From assembly GCF_000719335.1 (NCBI RefSeq), contig NZ_JOGB01000035.1, positions 1 through 64,000 on the forward strand: a stretch of DNA of 64,000 nucleotides, given 5' to 3'. Below are positions 62,852 through 64,000 of the stretch, one piece after another. The notes below the pieces were generated by a model. The model was not told the DNA's origin. It did no database searches and worked only from the letters and a program-made list of their open reading frames with translations. Each line of letters starts with the position of its first letter. The stretch's first letter is position 1. The DNA is from Streptomyces sp. NRRL S-87 (GTDB lineage Bacteria; Actinomycetota; Actinomycetes; Streptomycetales; Streptomycetaceae). The translations under genes and the position numbers were made by a program.

Positions 62852-63793
62852 TCAGCCCTGGCGGGCCAGGTCCGCCGCGCCCACCAGGCCGGCCTTGCCG
62901 CCGAGCTGGGCGGCGAGGACCTGGGCGTGCGGCCGGAACTCGCCGCCGATCAGCCAGCGGCGGAACGACTTGCGGATCGGCTCCAGGACCAGTTCGCCCT
63001 CGTCGGAGACGCCGCCGCCGACGATGAAGGCGGACGGGTCGAAGAGCGAGGCCAGGTCGGCCAGGCCCGCGCCGGCCCAGCGGGCCAGCTCGCGGAAGGA
63101 GTCGACGGCCACCGGGCAGCCCTGTCGGGCGGCCTCGCTGATGTGCCTGCCCTCGATGCCCTCGACGGTGCCGTCGCCCAGGTCCAGCAGGATCCGGGCG
63201 GCCTCGGGGGTGGCGTGGGCGCGCTGCTTGGCGTACCGGACGAGGGCGCGGCCGGAGGCGTACTGCTCCCAGCAGCCCTGGCTGCCGCAGCCGCACAGCA
63301 GGCCGTCGGGCACGACCCGGATGTGGCCGAACTCCGCGGCGACGCCGAAGCGGCCGCGGCGCAGCTTGTTGCCGATGATGATGCCGCCGCCCAGGCCCGT
63401 GCCGAGCGTGATGCAGATGACGTCCTCGTGGCCCTGGCCGGCACCGAAGCGGTACTCGCCCCAGGCGGCGCAGTTCGCGTCGTTCTCGACGACGACGGGG
63501 AGGCCGATGCGCTGCTCGACCTTGTCCTTGAGCGGCTCGTGCCGCCAGTTGATGTTGGGGGCGAAGAGCACGGTGGCGCGCTTGTCGTCCACGTAGCCGG
63601 CGGCGCCGATGCCGACGGCCTCGATGGAGTGCCCGCTGCTGACCTCGGCCACGGCGGAGCAGATCGCGTCGGTCACGCCGTCCGCGGTCGGCGGGGTGGG
63701 CACCTTGTACGTCTCAAGGATGGTGCCCTCTTCGTCGACCACTCCGGCCGCGATCTTCGTGCCGCCGATGTCGACGCCGATGGTGAGTCCCAT
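62852..63793 (-). CDS. glkA: ROK-family glucokinase
   Basis: ATP-dependent glucokinase also needed for carbon catabolite repression in Streptomyces. 313 residues. ATP motif VDIGGTKIAAGVVDEEG, catalytic Asp in ENDANCAAWGE, and the ROK zinc motif GCGSQGCWEQYASG after FGHIRV. The ATG at 63793 has GAGGG just upstream. It corresponds by position to S. coelicolor SCO2126. Confidence 0.93.
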   Translation of the reverse strand: MGLTIGVDIGGTKIAAGVVDEEGTILETYKVPTPPTADGVTDAICSAVAEVSSGHSIEAVGIGAAGYVDDKRATVLFAPNINWRHEPLKDKVEQRIGLPVVVENDANCAAWGEYRFGAGQGHEDVICITLGTGLGGGIIIGNKLRRGRFGVAAEFGHIRVVPDGLLCGCGSQGCWEQYASGRALVRYAKQRAHATPEAARILLDLGDGTVEGIEGRHISEAARQGCPVAVDSFRELARWAGAGLADLASLFDPSAFIVGGGVSDEGELVLEPIRKSFRRWLIGGEFRPHAQVLAAQLGGKAGLVGAADLARQG

Positions 63794-63940
63794 TAGTCCC
63801 TCGGTTTCCGGTCAAACCCCGCCACGGCCAACCGTACCCGAGCCAGGGGGCCGCACCGGTGCTGTCGGGACGCCCCGCGACACCCGTCACGTGCCCGGGC
63901 CGCAGTCGATCATGCGCGCCGCCGGCGTCGGTCGTGGGCC

Positions 63941-64000
63941 TCAGTCGAGGTCGATGCGGTGCGACGGGCCCGGGCCGTCGTCCTCGGGGCCCCCGCCGTC
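63941..64000 (-). CDS. C-terminus of a protein continuing past the window
   Basis: Last 19 codons and stop of a minus-strand gene, reading DGGGPEDDGPGPSHRIDLD. The start lies outside the window, so no product can be named. In S. coelicolor the gene upstream of glkA encodes the SCO2127-type protein linked to glucose kinase function; this tail may belong to its homologue, but that is only positional inference. Confidence 0.5.
   Translation of the reverse strand, partial: DGGGPEDDGPGPSHRIDLD

Overview
The window is a chromosomal segment of a Streptomyces-type actinomycete. It is very GC-rich, most start codons are GTG or ATG with a few TTG, and the gene order matches the conserved Streptomyces neighbourhood that in S. 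coelicolor runs from divIVA past ftsZ and metF to glkA. That synteny is from memory of the families, not from a search.

Region 1 (1-17.8 kb, minus strand) is the division and cell wall (dcw) cluster. In transcription order it is rsmH, ftsL, ftsI, murE, murF, mraY, murD, ftsW, murG, ftsQ, ftsZ, pgeF/ylmD, ylmE, sepF, sepG/yggT and divIVA. Many stops and starts overlap by 4 bases (ATGA or GTGA). A 278 bp gap with promoter-like sequence separates ftsQ from ftsZ, and a strong terminator beside a G-quadruplex-type tract closes the cluster after divIVA. No mraZ, ftsA, murC or ddl is present in the window.

Region 2 (18-33.7 kb) holds a beta-carbonic anhydrase, a MoxR / DUF58 / transglutaminase operon, and a TetR-controlled operon on the minus strand made of a degenerate ABC ATPase, a YhgE/Pip membrane protein and the TetR regulator. 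A 28 bp palindrome sits just upstream of that operon. A HEPN-domain protein, a methyltransferase, small membrane proteins, a CrtI-like oxidoreductase and a membrane protein with a tyrosine-rich tail follow.

Region 3 (33.7-43.4 kb) is metabolism and signalling: metF (probably leaderless), thiE, an Rv2175c-type DNA-binding protein, a ferredoxin-reductase-like flavoprotein, a TPP riboswitch driving thiO-thiS-thiG, and a PASTA-type Ser/Thr kinase overlapping an endonuclease IV gene that carries a +1 frameshift.

Region 4 (43.4-49.4 kb) covers metals and aromatic amino acids. It has a His-rich DUF4396 membrane protein behind a CsoR-like palindrome, a sulfite-oxidase-like protein, bacterioferritin, a bacterioferritin-associated ferredoxin with an iron box, class II DAHP synthase, and a trp leader peptide with three Trp codons and an attenuator ahead of a fused trpE-trpG gene. 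DAHP synthase and trpEG are divergent and together feed chorismate and tryptophan.

Region 5 (49.4-64 kb) contains a 1343-residue exported protein joining a lysozyme/transglycosylase-like domain to a golvesin-like domain and an SGNH hydrolase. After it come a D-2-hydroxyacid dehydrogenase, phosphofructokinase, the MacRS-type two-component system, an acyltransferase, a hydrolase, a small accessory patch (HAD remnant, a frameshifted gene and a Cys/His-rich protein), an EEP-family protein and glucokinase. Intergenic minisatellites with different unit lengths recur across the window. No rRNA, tRNA, CRISPR array, insertion sequence or prophage was seen.
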